39,833 nucleotides of DNA from Blastococcus atacamensis (GCF_002938425.1 NZ_POQU01000026.1:1-39833); one strand, 5' to 3'. Numbered from the stretch's first letter, positions 9,902 through 19,090 are shown. Translations and numbers: made by a program. Notes: generated by a model from the sequence alone, not told the origin.

Positions 9902-10546
9902 GTGAGCGCAGACTCCGTGTGCGTCGACTACCCGTGGCTGGAGCCCACGGTGCACAAGAGGAACGGGCGCTACCGGGTGACTCCCGCCGGCGACATCGAG
10001 CTGGTCGCCTTCCGGGACGGTGTCGAGGTCCGTGCCACAGGCACGGAGCGGCATCCGGAGCTCGGTGCGATGGTGCACCGGTGCTCTCGACAGGACCGGT
10101 CCACGTGGTTCTCGATCAACGAGTGGCGCCACGTGCTCCTGAAAAAGGACGGCCGAACCCTGTATGCCGGGCGTTACGACACGCCCCTCCGCTTCCAGCT
10201 GGATGGAGAGACGATCTTCACCGAGGCACCGCGGGGCCTGCGTCCGGGGCAACCCTGGGCGGGGCCGCGGACGGGCATGAAGTACACGCTCACCGCGACG
10301 GGCAAGGACGTCTACGGCAAGCAGCGGACGCCAGACGGCGCCGAGCGGAAGATCTTTCTCAGCTCGTACCTGATCGGGTGTGACCTTCACGTGTCGGAGT
10401 GGGGTCGGCACAAGTCACGTGGCGGGGCCGTGTACATCAACGAGAGCCGCGAGCTCTTCGGGCCCGGGGACGACGATGACTACGTCTACCTGGGCTACGT
10501 TCCGCTCGACACCTGGTTCCCACGTCCCGCGGTCGAGGACGACTGA
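9902..10546 (+). CDS. Unrecognised 214-aa protein ending the DISARM-like operon
   Basis: I do not recognise this protein. It starts at GTG 9902, 28 nt after the DrmB-like gene, and is probably co-transcribed with it. The sequence is soluble, without signal peptide or membrane segment. It is rich in charged residues and aromatics, with many short alternating stretches that suggest a beta-rich fold. The C-terminus has an acidic run (PGDDDDYVY) and then YVPLDTWFPRP. There is no Walker motif and no obvious PD-(D/E)XK, HNH or PLD motif. It sits where DrmC would be expected, so it might be a specificity or effector subunit, but nothing visible proves this. It converges on a methyltransferase gene 18 nt away. 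Confidence 0.75.
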   Translation: MSADSVCVDYPWLEPTVHKRNGRYRVTPAGDIELVAFRDGVEVRATGTERHPELGAMVHRCSRQDRSTWFSINEWRHVLLKKDGRTLYAGRYDTPLRFQLDGETIFTEAPRGLRPGQPWAGPRTGMKYTLTATGKDVYGKQRTPDGAERKIFLSSYLIGCDLHVSEWGRHKSRGGAVYINESRELFGPGDDDDYVYLGYVPLDTWFPRPAVEDD

Positions 10547-10564
10547 CGGCGGCTGCTACGGGGA

Positions 10565-11683
10565 TCAGCCGGAGGTGAGTCGCCGGGCGACCACGTCGGC
10601 GATGGCTCGCGCGAGCGGCGGCGGGACGGCGTTCCCGATCTGGCGGGCGATCTCGGCCTTGGTACCGCACCAGAGGTGCCGCTCGTCGAAACCTTGGACG
10701 ACCGCTGCCTCGGCGTGGGTGAGCGCTCGGTTGACCTGGTCACCACCGTTCTCCCATTGAGGGTGAAGGAAGCGCCCCTTCTCAGGTCGGAAGAACTCCG
10801 TGCGAATGGTCACGGCGGGCTCGTCCCACTTGAGCCGTCCGAGGACGTCGCCTGCTCCCCTGGTGTGCCGGCGCCAGCAGGGGTACTGGAGGTCGTCAGG
10901 CAGATCGAACCGGCCCTGGCCAGGCGCGATGTGCGCGTAGCGAACCTCCGAGATGAGGTCGTGGTTCCGCGTGATGTGCAGGTCCCGGAGCTTGAAGGTC
11001 CCCGGGACCTCGTGCCCCTGGAAGTCCACGACACTCTCAGGGAGCCAGGTTTCGCGCACCTGGGCATCCAGGACTACGGGCCCCTCGAGGAATGCCTGCC
11101 GCAAACCCACCCACTGTTCCAGGCCCTCGCCGGATGTTCTGGCGTGCGTCTGTCGCGGCGCGTCGACCGGGCCGACCCGCGACCCGACGACGATGGTGCG
11201 GATGCGCTTCTGTGGTGTGCCGTAGTCGGCAGCGTTCAGTCGGAAGACCTGGGTGTCGAAGTCGGCGAGCTCGCCCTCCTCGCTCGCCGCCTGCAGGAGC
11301 AGTTGAAACTCAGGGGTCTTGGCGAACCTGTCGACGTTCTCGAAAACGAACATCCGCGCGTCGGACTCGCGGACCACCCTTACGAACTCGCGCCACAGCT
11401 GGTTGCGCACGTCCGCGGGGTCACGCTTGCCGAGGGCGGAAAATCCCTGACACGGCGGCCCACCGATGACAACGTCGACGCGTGGAACATCGGTGTAGCC
11501 GGCGATGTCCCCCGCGAACGTGTGACGTCCGTCTGGATCGAAGTTCGCCGCGTAGGTCGCCGCTGCCGCGCGATCGACTTCAACAGCGCCGATGCCCATG
11601 AAGCGGCCCTCGTCGAGGAAACCCCGCGTCATCCCCCCACAACCGGCGAACAGGTCGAGCATCGTGAAATCAGGCCCCCGCAC
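10565..11683 (-). CDS. DNA (cytosine-5)-methyltransferase, MTase 1
   Basis: This 372-aa enzyme would transfer methyl groups from SAM to C5 of cytosine in a specific DNA site. Motif I is LDLFAGCGG (residues 9-17). Motif IV is GGPPCQG with catalytic C78. Motif VI is FENV with E115, and motif VIII is QKRIR at 158-162. The C-terminal motif X region holds RQIGNAVPP. The start is GTG 11683 or ATG 11662, which would begin right at motif I. It is clearly related to MTase 2 at 19711-20823, including the target-recognition half. It lies head-to-head with the Z1 operon and tail-to-tail with the DrmAB operon. It could protect host DNA for either system, and class 2 DISARM also uses a 5mC methylase. Confidence 0.93.
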   Translation of the reverse strand: MRGPDFTMLDLFAGCGGMTRGFLDEGRFMGIGAVEVDRAAAATYAANFDPDGRHTFAGDIAGYTDVPRVDVVIGGPPCQGFSALGKRDPADVRNQLWREFVRVVRESDARMFVFENVDRFAKTPEFQLLLQAASEEGELADFDTQVFRLNAADYGTPQKRIRTIVVGSRVGPVDAPRQTHARTSGEGLEQWVGLRQAFLEGPVVLDAQVRETWLPESVVDFQGHEVPGTFKLRDLHITRNHDLISEVRYAHIAPGQGRFDLPDDLQYPCWRRHTRGAGDVLGRLKWDEPAVTIRTEFFRPEKGRFLHPQWENGGDQVNRALTHAEAAVVQGFDERHLWCGTKAEIARQIGNAVPPPLARAIADVVARRLTSG

Positions 11684-11888
11684 AGCCTCACGCTAGCCGG
11701 CACCGATGACGGGGTCCGCCAGCGACCCGCCCTCGTGGCCTTGACCTCTGCCGTCAGGCAGTCGGAGTTCCGTCACACGCGCACCCTCGGGAACACCAGT
11801 CCCCCGCAGCCCCGGCGCCAACCGCATCGCCTCAGGGCAGCGGCACGTGTGCTTACCCTCTCGACGGCAAGCCAACGAAGGGGACTCG
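11684..11888. promoter_or_regulatory. Divergent intergenic region, MTase 1 / Z1 operon
   Basis: This 205-bp spacer lies between divergently read genes, so it should contain promoters for both the methylase and the Z1 operon. A GAAGGGGA stretch (11878-11885) is a plausible ribosome-binding site for the GTG at 11889. I cannot assign convincing -35/-10 pairs. No long open reading frame with coding-like bias is visible. Confidence 0.4.
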
Positions 11889-14513
11889 GTGACAACGGGT
11901 ACGACGGAAGAAGTCGATCAGCTTTACAAGGTCTTCCAACAGTTCACACAGTCGATGACGCCGCACGACGCCGTGAAGAACCTCCAGCTGTTCGGCGCCG
12001 ACGAGTCGATCATCCGCGCCGTCCGGGAGCGTCACGATGCGGAGAGCCTGCGCATCCGGAATCTCGACGAGCCCTCCTCGGTGTATCTCGACGGCAGACA
12101 GACCTGGTACACGGGCCCCGACATGGACAACGACCGGAACTGGCCCGCGCTCATCGCGTCGTTGCGTCACAAGGGATTCGGCGACGAGAACATCGAGGCA
12201 ATCGACAAGTCCTCGACGAAGGTCGTCGCGCTGCTCGACCATCCGAAGCAGGCTGCCTTCCGGACGCGTGGGCTCGTCGTCGGCTTTGTCCAGTCGGGCA
12301 AGACCACGAACTTCACCGCCGTCATGGCCAAGGCGGCCGACCGCGGCTACAAGCTCTTCATCGTCCTGTCCGGCATCCACAACACTCTTCGCCGCCAGAC
12401 ACAGATCCGACTTGTCAAGGATCTTGTCGAGTCGAACCCCGGGCAGTGGCACCAGGTCACCAGCGAGACCCATGACTTCCGGCCACCGCCCAACCCGAAA
12501 GCGTTCTTCGCCTCGACGGACCAGTGCCTGCTCCTGGTCGTCAAGAAGAACGCCGCCGTGCTGCGAAAGCTCCGGACGTGGCTTGCCAAGGCCGGCGAGT
12601 ACCTCGAGAACTGCCCCACACTGATCATCGACGATGAGGCCGATCAGTCGACGGTTGCCACCGCCAAGATCAACCCGTTGCTCTTCGACGTCCTGAGCAA
12701 GTTCCCCAGAGTCGGTTACGTCGGGTACACGGCGACGCCCTTCGCCAACCTCTTGATCGACCCATCGGTGGACGAGGATTTCTATCCCCGGGACTTCATC
12801 GTCAACCTCCCTCAGCCGGTCGGCTACCACGGTACCGAGGTGCTGTTCGGGCGAGAGCTGCTCGACGGAGAGGATCCTGCCGACCTTCCGGGCGGCTACG
12901 ACATGGTCCGGGTCGTCCACGACGACGAGGTGGATGACCTGAAGCCTCGCAGCAAGAAGGAAGCCGCAACCTTCCAGCCGGCCGTCACGCGCTCGCTGCA
13001 AGCAGCGGTTGAATGGTTCTGGCTGGCGACTGCCGCTCGACGTGCGCGGGGCGGAGGCAACCCGCACTCGACGATGCTGGTCCACACGACCACCGAGACC
13101 GTGGTGCACGAGGCCTTCAAGGAGCCCTTGCTACACCTGCGCTCATCGATCGCGGACCGACTGGACAACGACGACGCGCGCACCCTCAACCGTCTGCGGG
13201 CGACGTGGGAGCGCGAGACCCGCCTTGTCCCAGCCGAGGATTTCGCCGAGGACAAGGTCCCATTCGACGTTCTGCTACAGCACCTACCGAAGGTCGTCCG
13301 CGAGACGAAGATCATCGTCGACAACTACCGAAGCACCGACCGGCTCAACTACGAAGCCGGGCCGGTCACCGCGATCACGATCGGCGGCAACACCTTGTCG
13401 CGAGGCCTGACCCTGGAAGGCCTCGTGTCCAGCCTCTTCGTCCGGGCCGTGTCCGCCTACGACACGCTGCTCCAGATGGGGCGGTGGTTCGGCTACCGGG
13501 ACGGGTACGGCGATCTGCCGCGCATCTGGATGACCGAGGAGCTGGCCGAGTGGTTCAGCCATCTCGCGACTGTCGAGGCCGACATGCGCCGCGACATCGA
13601 CCGCTACATGCACAACCCGGCGGAGACCCCGATGACGTTCGCGGTCCGCATCCGATCACACCCGAAGATGGCCATCACCAACAAGGCCAAAATGAAGTCC
13701 GCCATCCTCTCGCATGCCGCCTACGGGGGGACGCTCGTCGAGTCACGCTTCTTCGACGTCACGCCCGAAGGGAAAGCACGGCTGGCCGGAAACGTCGCTG
13801 CCGCCCGCTCGCTGCTCCACGACGCCCATCGGCACGGAGTCCGGGCTGAGCCACCGCGCCCAGAGACCGCTCTCTTCACCCAGGTGCCCCACGACGACAT
13901 CGCCGCCTTCCTGCGCAGCTACGAGTTCCACGAGCGTTCGTCTGACGCTCACCGCGGGCGGCTCTTGGACTACATCAGCAAGCGCGCGCGTAAGGGCGCG
14001 CTCAAGCAATGGAGTGTTGCCGTGGTCGGCAACTCCCTACCCGGCGCCACGACCGGTCGATGCAGCCTCGGCGCCGACATCGAAGTGCGGATGGTCAAGC
14101 GTGCCCGGCTCGGTCATGAGTCAGAGCTGGACCCGGAGTCGGAATCGGCCTTCGACGGCGTCGCGGACATCAAGACCCTCAGCAGCCGGCGGGACGAAAC
14201 CATCGATCTCGACATCAGCGGCAAGGACATCGGCGGTCGGAGTCAGATACTCAACCTGCGCACCAAGCAGCGACCGGATCAGGGCTTGCTTCTTATCTAT
14301 CCGATTGAGCCCGAGTCAAAGTCCGAGAAGATCGGCCGCCGGCCACTAGACGCTCCGACGGACGACGTCGTGATTGGCGTAGCCCTGGTGTTCCCGAAGC
14401 CGCGGCCGGGTACGTCGGACACGGACGTCGAGTACTGGAGCGCCGACCTGTCCGGGGTCGCGGTCGAGGAGGAGGACCTGTCGGTCCTGGACCAGGACGA
14501 CGAGGCCGCGTGA
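11889..14513 (+). CDS. Z1-domain ATPase (SF2 helicase-like)
   Basis: This 874-aa protein carries the Z1 domain of helicase-like ATPases found in MORC/paraMORC-type restriction systems. It has GFVQSGKTTN (Walker A, 132-141), SGIHNTLRRQTQ, LIIDDEADQ (Walker B, 245-253) and GYTATPFANLLID. The distal signature is TIGGNTLSRGLTLEG with LLQMGRWFGYR. It is expected to couple ATP hydrolysis to DNA translocation or remodelling for the neighbouring nuclease. I prefer GTG 11889, which has a purine-rich RBS, over the in-frame GTG at 11847. The stop overlaps the DUF4420 start by 4 nt. The long C-terminal part (after about residue 600) has no motif I recognise. Confidence 0.93.
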   Translation: MTTGTTEEVDQLYKVFQQFTQSMTPHDAVKNLQLFGADESIIRAVRERHDAESLRIRNLDEPSSVYLDGRQTWYTGPDMDNDRNWPALIASLRHKGFGDENIEAIDKSSTKVVALLDHPKQAAFRTRGLVVGFVQSGKTTNFTAVMAKAADRGYKLFIVLSGIHNTLRRQTQIRLVKDLVESNPGQWHQVTSETHDFRPPPNPKAFFASTDQCLLLVVKKNAAVLRKLRTWLAKAGEYLENCPTLIIDDEADQSTVATAKINPLLFDVLSKFPRVGYVGYTATPFANLLIDPSVDEDFYPRDFIVNLPQPVGYHGTEVLFGRELLDGEDPADLPGGYDMVRVVHDDEVDDLKPRSKKEAATFQPAVTRSLQAAVEWFWLATAARRARGGGNPHSTMLVHTTTETVVHEAFKEPLLHLRSSIADRLDNDDARTLNRLRATWERETRLVPAEDFAEDKVPFDVLLQHLPKVVRETKIIVDNYRSTDRLNYEAGPVTAITIGGNTLSRGLTLEGLVSSLFVRAVSAYDTLLQMGRWFGYRDGYGDLPRIWMTEELAEWFSHLATVEADMRRDIDRYMHNPAETPMTFAVRIRSHPKMAITNKAKMKSAILSHAAYGGTLVESRFFDVTPEGKARLAGNVAAARSLLHDAHRHGVRAEPPRPETALFTQVPHDDIAAFLRSYEFHERSSDAHRGRLLDYISKRARKGALKQWSVAVVGNSLPGATTGRCSLGADIEVRMVKRARLGHESELDPESESAFDGVADIKTLSSRRDETIDLDISGKDIGGRSQILNLRTKQRPDQGLLLIYPIEPESKSEKIGRRPLDAPTDDVVIGVALVFPKPRPGTSDTDVEYWSADLSGVAVEEEDLSVLDQDDEAA

Positions 14514-15502
14514 CGCTCGACGGCGCACAACTCGACCTGATCTGGGCCACTGCGGCCGGTCGTCCAGTCGTCTCCGCCTTCCGCACGGCTCCTATCGGGG
14601 TCAACACACCCCAGGGAGCCGTGCAGGCGGGAGTCGACGCGGAGGGACACCGTCACCTACTGGTGCCCTTGGCATCCAGGCACAGCCTCCAGGAGATCCT
14701 CGACGGCGACGCCGTCATCCTCCGCCAGCGGGCCCTCGAGGACGAGCACCGTTATCAGCAATACGCCTCGCTCGAACTCGTCGACGAACGTCACGCCGAT
14801 CTGTTCACCGCACTGTGCGTCGAGGTGGCGGAGCGGGTCGCTGCGACACCAGAGCGGGCCGTCGCCGCACTGCGCGATGCGCTCAAGGACTGGCGCGCGC
14901 TCCTGGCGGGCAATCGTCAGGTCCTCCCCTCTTCGGCTCTGGCCGGCCTCTTCGGAGAGCTGCACCTTCTCCGGTCGATGCTCCTCCAGGACACCGGCGC
15001 CGCCGCGTTCTGGACGGGGCCGACCGGGTCCGCACAGGACTTCCACCGCGGCGGCCGCGCTGTCGAAGTGAAGACGACGACGGCGCCGGAGGGTCGGTCC
15101 ATCCGTATCCACGGCACCGACCAGCTCGACGTCGAGGCGCCTGGGCAGCTGCTCCTGCACTGGCTGCGGGTCCAGTGCGACCAGGGGACGTCGGTGCCTG
15201 AGCTCGTCGACGACATCATGCAGAGAACGGATGACACCGCCGGCTTTCGCAAACGGCTGCAAAAGGTCGGCTACTACGAATCGGACCGTGACGTCTACGC
15301 GCGGAAGAGCTTCGACGTCATCGAGGTACGTACGTACGAGATCGGCCCGGGGTTTCCTCGGATCACACCGTCGGGACTAATCGGCGACGCCGCGCTCGGC
15401 GGGGTCGGGCCGGTCGAGTACAGCGTCGATCTGGACGCCCCGCCGGCCGACGCTCGTCGCATCCATATCGATCCGTCCGAGTTCCTGCTGGAGCGCATGT
15501 GA
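14510..15502 (+). CDS. PD-(D/E)XK motif endonuclease (DUF4420 family)
   Basis: This 330-aa protein matches the DUF4420 family of PD-(D/E)XK nucleases, which regularly follow Z1 genes. The likely catalytic set is E150 (GLFGELHLL), D177 (AQDFH), E186 and K188 (AVEVKTT). It is therefore the probable DNA-cleaving subunit of the Z1/GHKL restriction complex. The length is normal for the family and the motif is intact, so it should be active. The start is GTG 14510, overlapping the Z1 stop (GTGA). The downstream junction with the GHKL gene is also a 4-nt overlap, which favours stoichiometric expression of a complex. Confidence 0.92.
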   Translation: MTLDGAQLDLIWATAAGRPVVSAFRTAPIGVNTPQGAVQAGVDAEGHRHLLVPLASRHSLQEILDGDAVILRQRALEDEHRYQQYASLELVDERHADLFTALCVEVAERVAATPERAVAALRDALKDWRALLAGNRQVLPSSALAGLFGELHLLRSMLLQDTGAAAFWTGPTGSAQDFHRGGRAVEVKTTTAPEGRSIRIHGTDQLDVEAPGQLLLHWLRVQCDQGTSVPELVDDIMQRTDDTAGFRKRLQKVGYYESDRDVYARKSFDVIEVRTYEIGPGFPRITPSGLIGDAALGGVGPVEYSVDLDAPPADARRIHIDPSEFLLERM

Positions 15503-17400
15503 TCACGCCACGCTGGTGGTCGCAGCCCTTTCCTCCGACGGGTGCAATCGCCTCGGAGGGGATCCGCAACCAGCTCGGGCGGCCACCGGTCGACCCGCTG
15601 ACGGTGTTCGTCCGGGAAACCGCACAGAACTCCTGGGACGCTCGACTGCCCGGCGTCGAGACGGTCTACCGTCTCGAGCTGACCACGGTGGCTCCCAGCT
15701 ACCGGCCCACCTGGGAGCGGCTGCTCACTCCGCCGGCGGCCGTGCAGGAGCACCTGGGTGTCGGCCGGGCCGTGAGCACTCCCAATCTCCGCCTCCTGTC
15801 GGTCGTCGATCGAGGCACGAAGGGCTTGGGCGGTCCCACGCGAGCGGATGAGCTTACCGACGGCCGCCGCGACTGGATCTCGTTCGTGCTCAACGTCGGC
15901 GAGAAGCGCGACACCTCGCTGGGGGGCGGCACCTACGGCTATGGAAAGGCCGTTCTCTACCGCCTGTCCCGCGTCGGCACCATTCTGGTGTACACGCGAA
16001 CGGCCGACGAGACGGGTATCCTCGTCTCCCGCCTGATCGGCATAGCCCTGGGGCGGTCGTTCGACAACCGCGGACGGGTGGATACGGAGAGCAGGCCGTT
16101 CACCGGTCGTCACTGGTGGGGTGACGTGCGCGACGATCACGTGGAGCCCCTCGTAGGCGATGGGGCCGACGAGGTCGCGCGCTCGCTCGGACTGACCCCG
16201 TTCGAGTACGGCGAGTCGGGTACCACACTCGTCGTCATCGACCCCGATCTCGACGACTTCGAGGACATGGAACAGGCCGCGCAGCACCTGGCCGAGACGA
16301 TCGCGTGGCAGCTGTGGCCGATCATGCTGCCCGAGCGCGGTACCGATCGCCTCGCGCCGGTCGTGGTGGCGGCAGGCCGTGCGTTCCCCGTACCGGACCC
16401 TTCCCGTGTCTACCCACTGCGGATGTTCGTCGCCGCTCATCGCCGTCTCCCCACCGACAGCGCGACGACGCTCGACTGCGGCAATCCGCGAAAGCGGCTG
16501 GGGCGCTTTGCCCTGGAACGCTCGGTCGTCGTTCCGATGTCCCCGAGCGCGGTCTCTCTTGCCGCCAGCTTCGCGGGCGTCGACGGCGACCCGCACCACG
16601 TGTGCTTGATGCGGTCACCGGAGCTGGTGGTCCGCTACCACGAGGGGCCCAGCACCAGTTCCGTGCACAGCGTCTACGCGGGCGTGTTCCGTGCCGACGA
16701 CCAGCTCGACGACGTCTATGCCGCCTCCGAGCCGCCCACGCACGACAACTGGGTGTCCGAGCAGTTGACGGGGCACGAGCGCACCTTCGTCAGAGCCACC
16801 TTCATGCGGCTGCGCGAGCAGCTGGCCGTCTTCCGCGCCCCGGCACAGAACGCGCCCTCGACCACGTCGCGGACGGCCCTCGGCGCCGTCAGCAACTACC
16901 TCGGCGGACTCGTCGCCGCTGCATTCGCAAGCACTGATGAGCAGCCGGGTCGACGGGAATCAGGTAGGCCCGGCGTCCCGAGAACACCCACGAGTGGCAG
17001 CGGTCAGGATTCGCCCAGCAGCCTCAACGGAAGCGGCGGCGCCGGCTCATCGCCCGCGACCCGGGCGCGGGTCACGACCTTGATGGAGCCGCACATCGAG
17101 GCAGCGAACGGGTCGGTCGTCCTCGTCGCGCGCTACGCCGTGACGACCCCTGGCCCCGTCCGGCTCGACGCCCGCCTGTCCGTCGCGACCTGGGAGGGGC
17201 GCGAGGACGAGCCACCGGCCGGCGCGGCCCGACCAATGGTGCGTGAGTGGCGCACCGCCCACGGCACGGTCACCGACGAGTTCTGCGTCGTGAACGGGCC
17301 GGCCGAGGTCGAGCTCGTCGTGGTCCCCGTGCCGGACACCGCTACGGACATGAGCGTCGTCGCCACGCCGCTCACGGAGCTCACCGAGGGCGCGGCATGA
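15499..17400 (+). CDS. GHKL ATPase, paraMORC/MORC-like
   Basis: This 633-aa protein has an N-terminal GHKL (gyrase/Hsp90/histidine kinase/MutL) ATP-binding fold. The N-box is VRETAQNSWDA, with E40 and N44. The G1 box is VVDRGTKGLGG, with D104. The G2 glycine-rich lid is GGGTYGYGK at 142-150. Such ATPases in Z1/DUF4420 operons were described as prokaryotic relatives of eukaryotic MORC proteins. They are thought to clamp or reorganise DNA-protein complexes during restriction. A low-complexity Gly/Ser/Pro-rich linker at about 475-520 separates the ATPase part from a C-terminal beta-rich domain. The start is GTG 15499, overlapping the DUF4420 stop; the stop overlaps the next ATG. Confidence 0.88.
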   Translation: MITPRWWSQPFPPTGAIASEGIRNQLGRPPVDPLTVFVRETAQNSWDARLPGVETVYRLELTTVAPSYRPTWERLLTPPAAVQEHLGVGRAVSTPNLRLLSVVDRGTKGLGGPTRADELTDGRRDWISFVLNVGEKRDTSLGGGTYGYGKAVLYRLSRVGTILVYTRTADETGILVSRLIGIALGRSFDNRGRVDTESRPFTGRHWWGDVRDDHVEPLVGDGADEVARSLGLTPFEYGESGTTLVVIDPDLDDFEDMEQAAQHLAETIAWQLWPIMLPERGTDRLAPVVVAAGRAFPVPDPSRVYPLRMFVAAHRRLPTDSATTLDCGNPRKRLGRFALERSVVVPMSPSAVSLAASFAGVDGDPHHVCLMRSPELVVRYHEGPSTSSVHSVYAGVFRADDQLDDVYAASEPPTHDNWVSEQLTGHERTFVRATFMRLREQLAVFRAPAQNAPSTTSRTALGAVSNYLGGLVAAAFASTDEQPGRRESGRPGVPRTPTSGSGQDSPSSLNGSGGAGSSPATRARVTTLMEPHIEAANGSVVLVARYAVTTPGPVRLDARLSVATWEGREDEPPAGAARPMVREWRTAHGTVTDEFCVVNGPAEVELVVVPVPDTATDMSVVATPLTELTEGAA

Positions 17401-18290
17401 CCCGGGTCTTCCCCTTCCTCCGTCCGCCGTCCGACGTCGTCTCCGTAGGTCCTTGGTCCCGCCTCTCCCCCGACGGGACCGAGCCGCTCCCTGACACCCT
17501 CGTCGACTGGGACTACAGCACGACGCTGTCCCTGCACCGGCCGGTGTCCGTCGACGGCCTCCGGCTCCGCGAGCTGGCCGGCCTCACCGAGGATGCTGCG
17601 GTCGATCTGACCGTGCAGTGGTTCGCGACGAACTCGCTGCTGCGTGGGCGGGCGTGGCGATCCGCACTTCCGGTGGAGAATGCGTTCGACGTGACGATCG
17701 AGTGCGCCCTCCCCGGCGACGATCTCGGCGGCGCACTGGAACTCATCACGAGCGTCACGCTTCGTTCATCCTCACCGGGGGCCTCACCGGCGGCTCCGGC
17801 CCGGCCCGGCAGCGTCCTGTGGTCGGATCGCCAGCGGGTCGTCCTCGAGGGCGAGAACACGCTCTTCCCCATCGCGACCGCGGACTTCCACGACCTGCCC
17901 TACCCCACCGGCGCCGGCTGGTACCTGCACATCGACGAGGACCTGGACGGCGCAGCCCTCGGGTCGATCCTGCTGCTGGTCAATGAACGCCACGAAGTCG
18001 TGATGCGTGCTGTCCGGGCGGCCTCCGCTCCCACGGAGGCGGACCAGCGGGTCCTCTCGACCTTGCGGGCAGACGTTCTCCGAGTGCTGGTGGAACGGGC
18101 TCTGACCGACGAGGGCCTGCAGGAGGACGTCGATCACCCCGTCGGCTCACTGGGAGCGCTCCTGGTCAGCGTCGTCCGTAACGCCTTCCCGGCCTTCTCG
18201 ATGGAGGCTCTGCGCCGGGAGCGTCAGAACGCCCCAGCACTGTTCAGCAGTCGCCTCCAGGAGACGTCTCAATTGCTGGTGGCATCGTGA
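17397..18290 (+). CDS. Unrecognised 297-aa protein of the Z1/GHKL operon
   Basis: I cannot name this family. ATG 17397 overlaps the GHKL stop (ATGA), and its own stop overlaps the next GTG, so it is embedded in the operon and probably belongs to the same complex. It has no signal peptide, membrane segment, Walker motif or nuclease motif. A Ser/Pro/Ala-rich linker at about 125-140 divides it. The second half contains GWYLHIDEDLDGAALGSILLLVN and ends in helix-rich sequence. The same frame runs further upstream inside the GHKL gene, but ATG 17397 is the natural start given the coupling. A structural or adaptor subunit is a reasonable guess only. Confidence 0.8.
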   Translation: MTRVFPFLRPPSDVVSVGPWSRLSPDGTEPLPDTLVDWDYSTTLSLHRPVSVDGLRLRELAGLTEDAAVDLTVQWFATNSLLRGRAWRSALPVENAFDVTIECALPGDDLGGALELITSVTLRSSSPGASPAAPARPGSVLWSDRQRVVLEGENTLFPIATADFHDLPYPTGAGWYLHIDEDLDGAALGSILLLVNERHEVVMRAVRAASAPTEADQRVLSTLRADVLRVLVERALTDEGLQEDVDHPVGSLGALLVSVVRNAFPAFSMEALRRERQNAPALFSSRLQETSQLLVAS

Positions 18291-19090
18291 GCGTCCTCTA
18301 CCCGCGACTGCTCGGGGACGCCGCGCGGGAGCTGCACAGTCAGTACCAGCACGCTCCGATCGCCAAGCTCCAGGAAGGGCACGCTCTGCGCCACCCGTCA
18401 GCGGTGTTCGCCGCCACCGGTGGGCGGCGTGTCACTGCGGAGGAACTCCAGCGCCTGCGGGAGGACATCCTGACCGTCGCTGCGCGAGCCGGCTTCCCGA
18501 ACGAGGGCCGACGCCAGGACCGGATGGACTTCGACGTCGAGGTGGCGCAGCTGTTGCACCGGCGGTGCGGGTTGGTCGCTGCGGAGGCATCCGTCAGGCC
18601 GATGTGGGCGTTCCTCGCGCTCGTGCTGCTGCCCGATGTCTCGTACTGGCGCTTCCCCCGCCCCCCCGGGGACCGGGTCCTGGGCACGGACATCACTCGG
18701 CACGTCTGGGGCAGGCTCTGGTGGCGAGCACACCTGCTAGCCCTGCCGCAGGAACACGAGCGGTACCGCCTTCTGGAGACCTTCGGCGAGGCGGCCTTCG
18801 ACCAGATGTACGCCCGCAGGAGGTCGATTGGTGGTAGCCGCATCCTCGTCCGGGCCGTTGCAGACGCCTGGCCGACGGTGGACCGGGGGCGGGTCCCTGA
18901 GCGGACGCTGCTGATCGACGTGCTGAAGCGCTTGTCCCGGTGGGGGGCGGTGGTCGACTTCGAGTCCCTGGACGACGATGAGTTGCGGCGCCAGGTCCAG
19001 GAAGCGGTGACCGAGTCCGCCGCAGTACTGCGCGCCGTCTACGTGCAGGACGTCGGGCCACGCCACGCGAGCGACCGGACGCTGGGCTAA
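18287..19090 (+). CDS. DUF6339-like protein
   Basis: This 267-aa protein resembles the DUF6339 family that closes many Z1/DUF4420/GHKL operons; its biochemical role is unknown. The sequence is mostly helical and rich in Arg and Trp. Recognisable segments are RRQDRMDFDVEVAQLLHR and LGTDITRHVWGRLWWRAHLL. It has no visible catalytic motif or membrane segment. GTG 18287 overlaps the previous stop by 4 nt, so all five genes from Z1 onward are translationally coupled. The TAA stop overlaps the end of the converging vsr gene by 4 nt, so no terminator fits between them. The family assignment is from memory of the sequence pattern and is moderately sure. Confidence 0.75.
   Translation: MSVLYPRLLGDAARELHSQYQHAPIAKLQEGHALRHPSAVFAATGGRRVTAEELQRLREDILTVAARAGFPNEGRRQDRMDFDVEVAQLLHRRCGLVAAEASVRPMWAFLALVLLPDVSYWRFPRPPGDRVLGTDITRHVWGRLWWRAHLLALPQEHERYRLLETFGEAAFDQMYARRRSIGGSRILVRAVADAWPTVDRGRVPERTLLIDVLKRLSRWGAVVDFESLDDDELRRQVQEAVTESAAVLRAVYVQDVGPRHASDRTLG

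Noticed and set aside
1-10546. Calling a complete canonical DISARM system
   Set aside because: DrmA-like and DrmB-like genes are present, but no PLD DrmC or DrmD/DrmE gene is recognisable, so only a DISARM-like label is justified.
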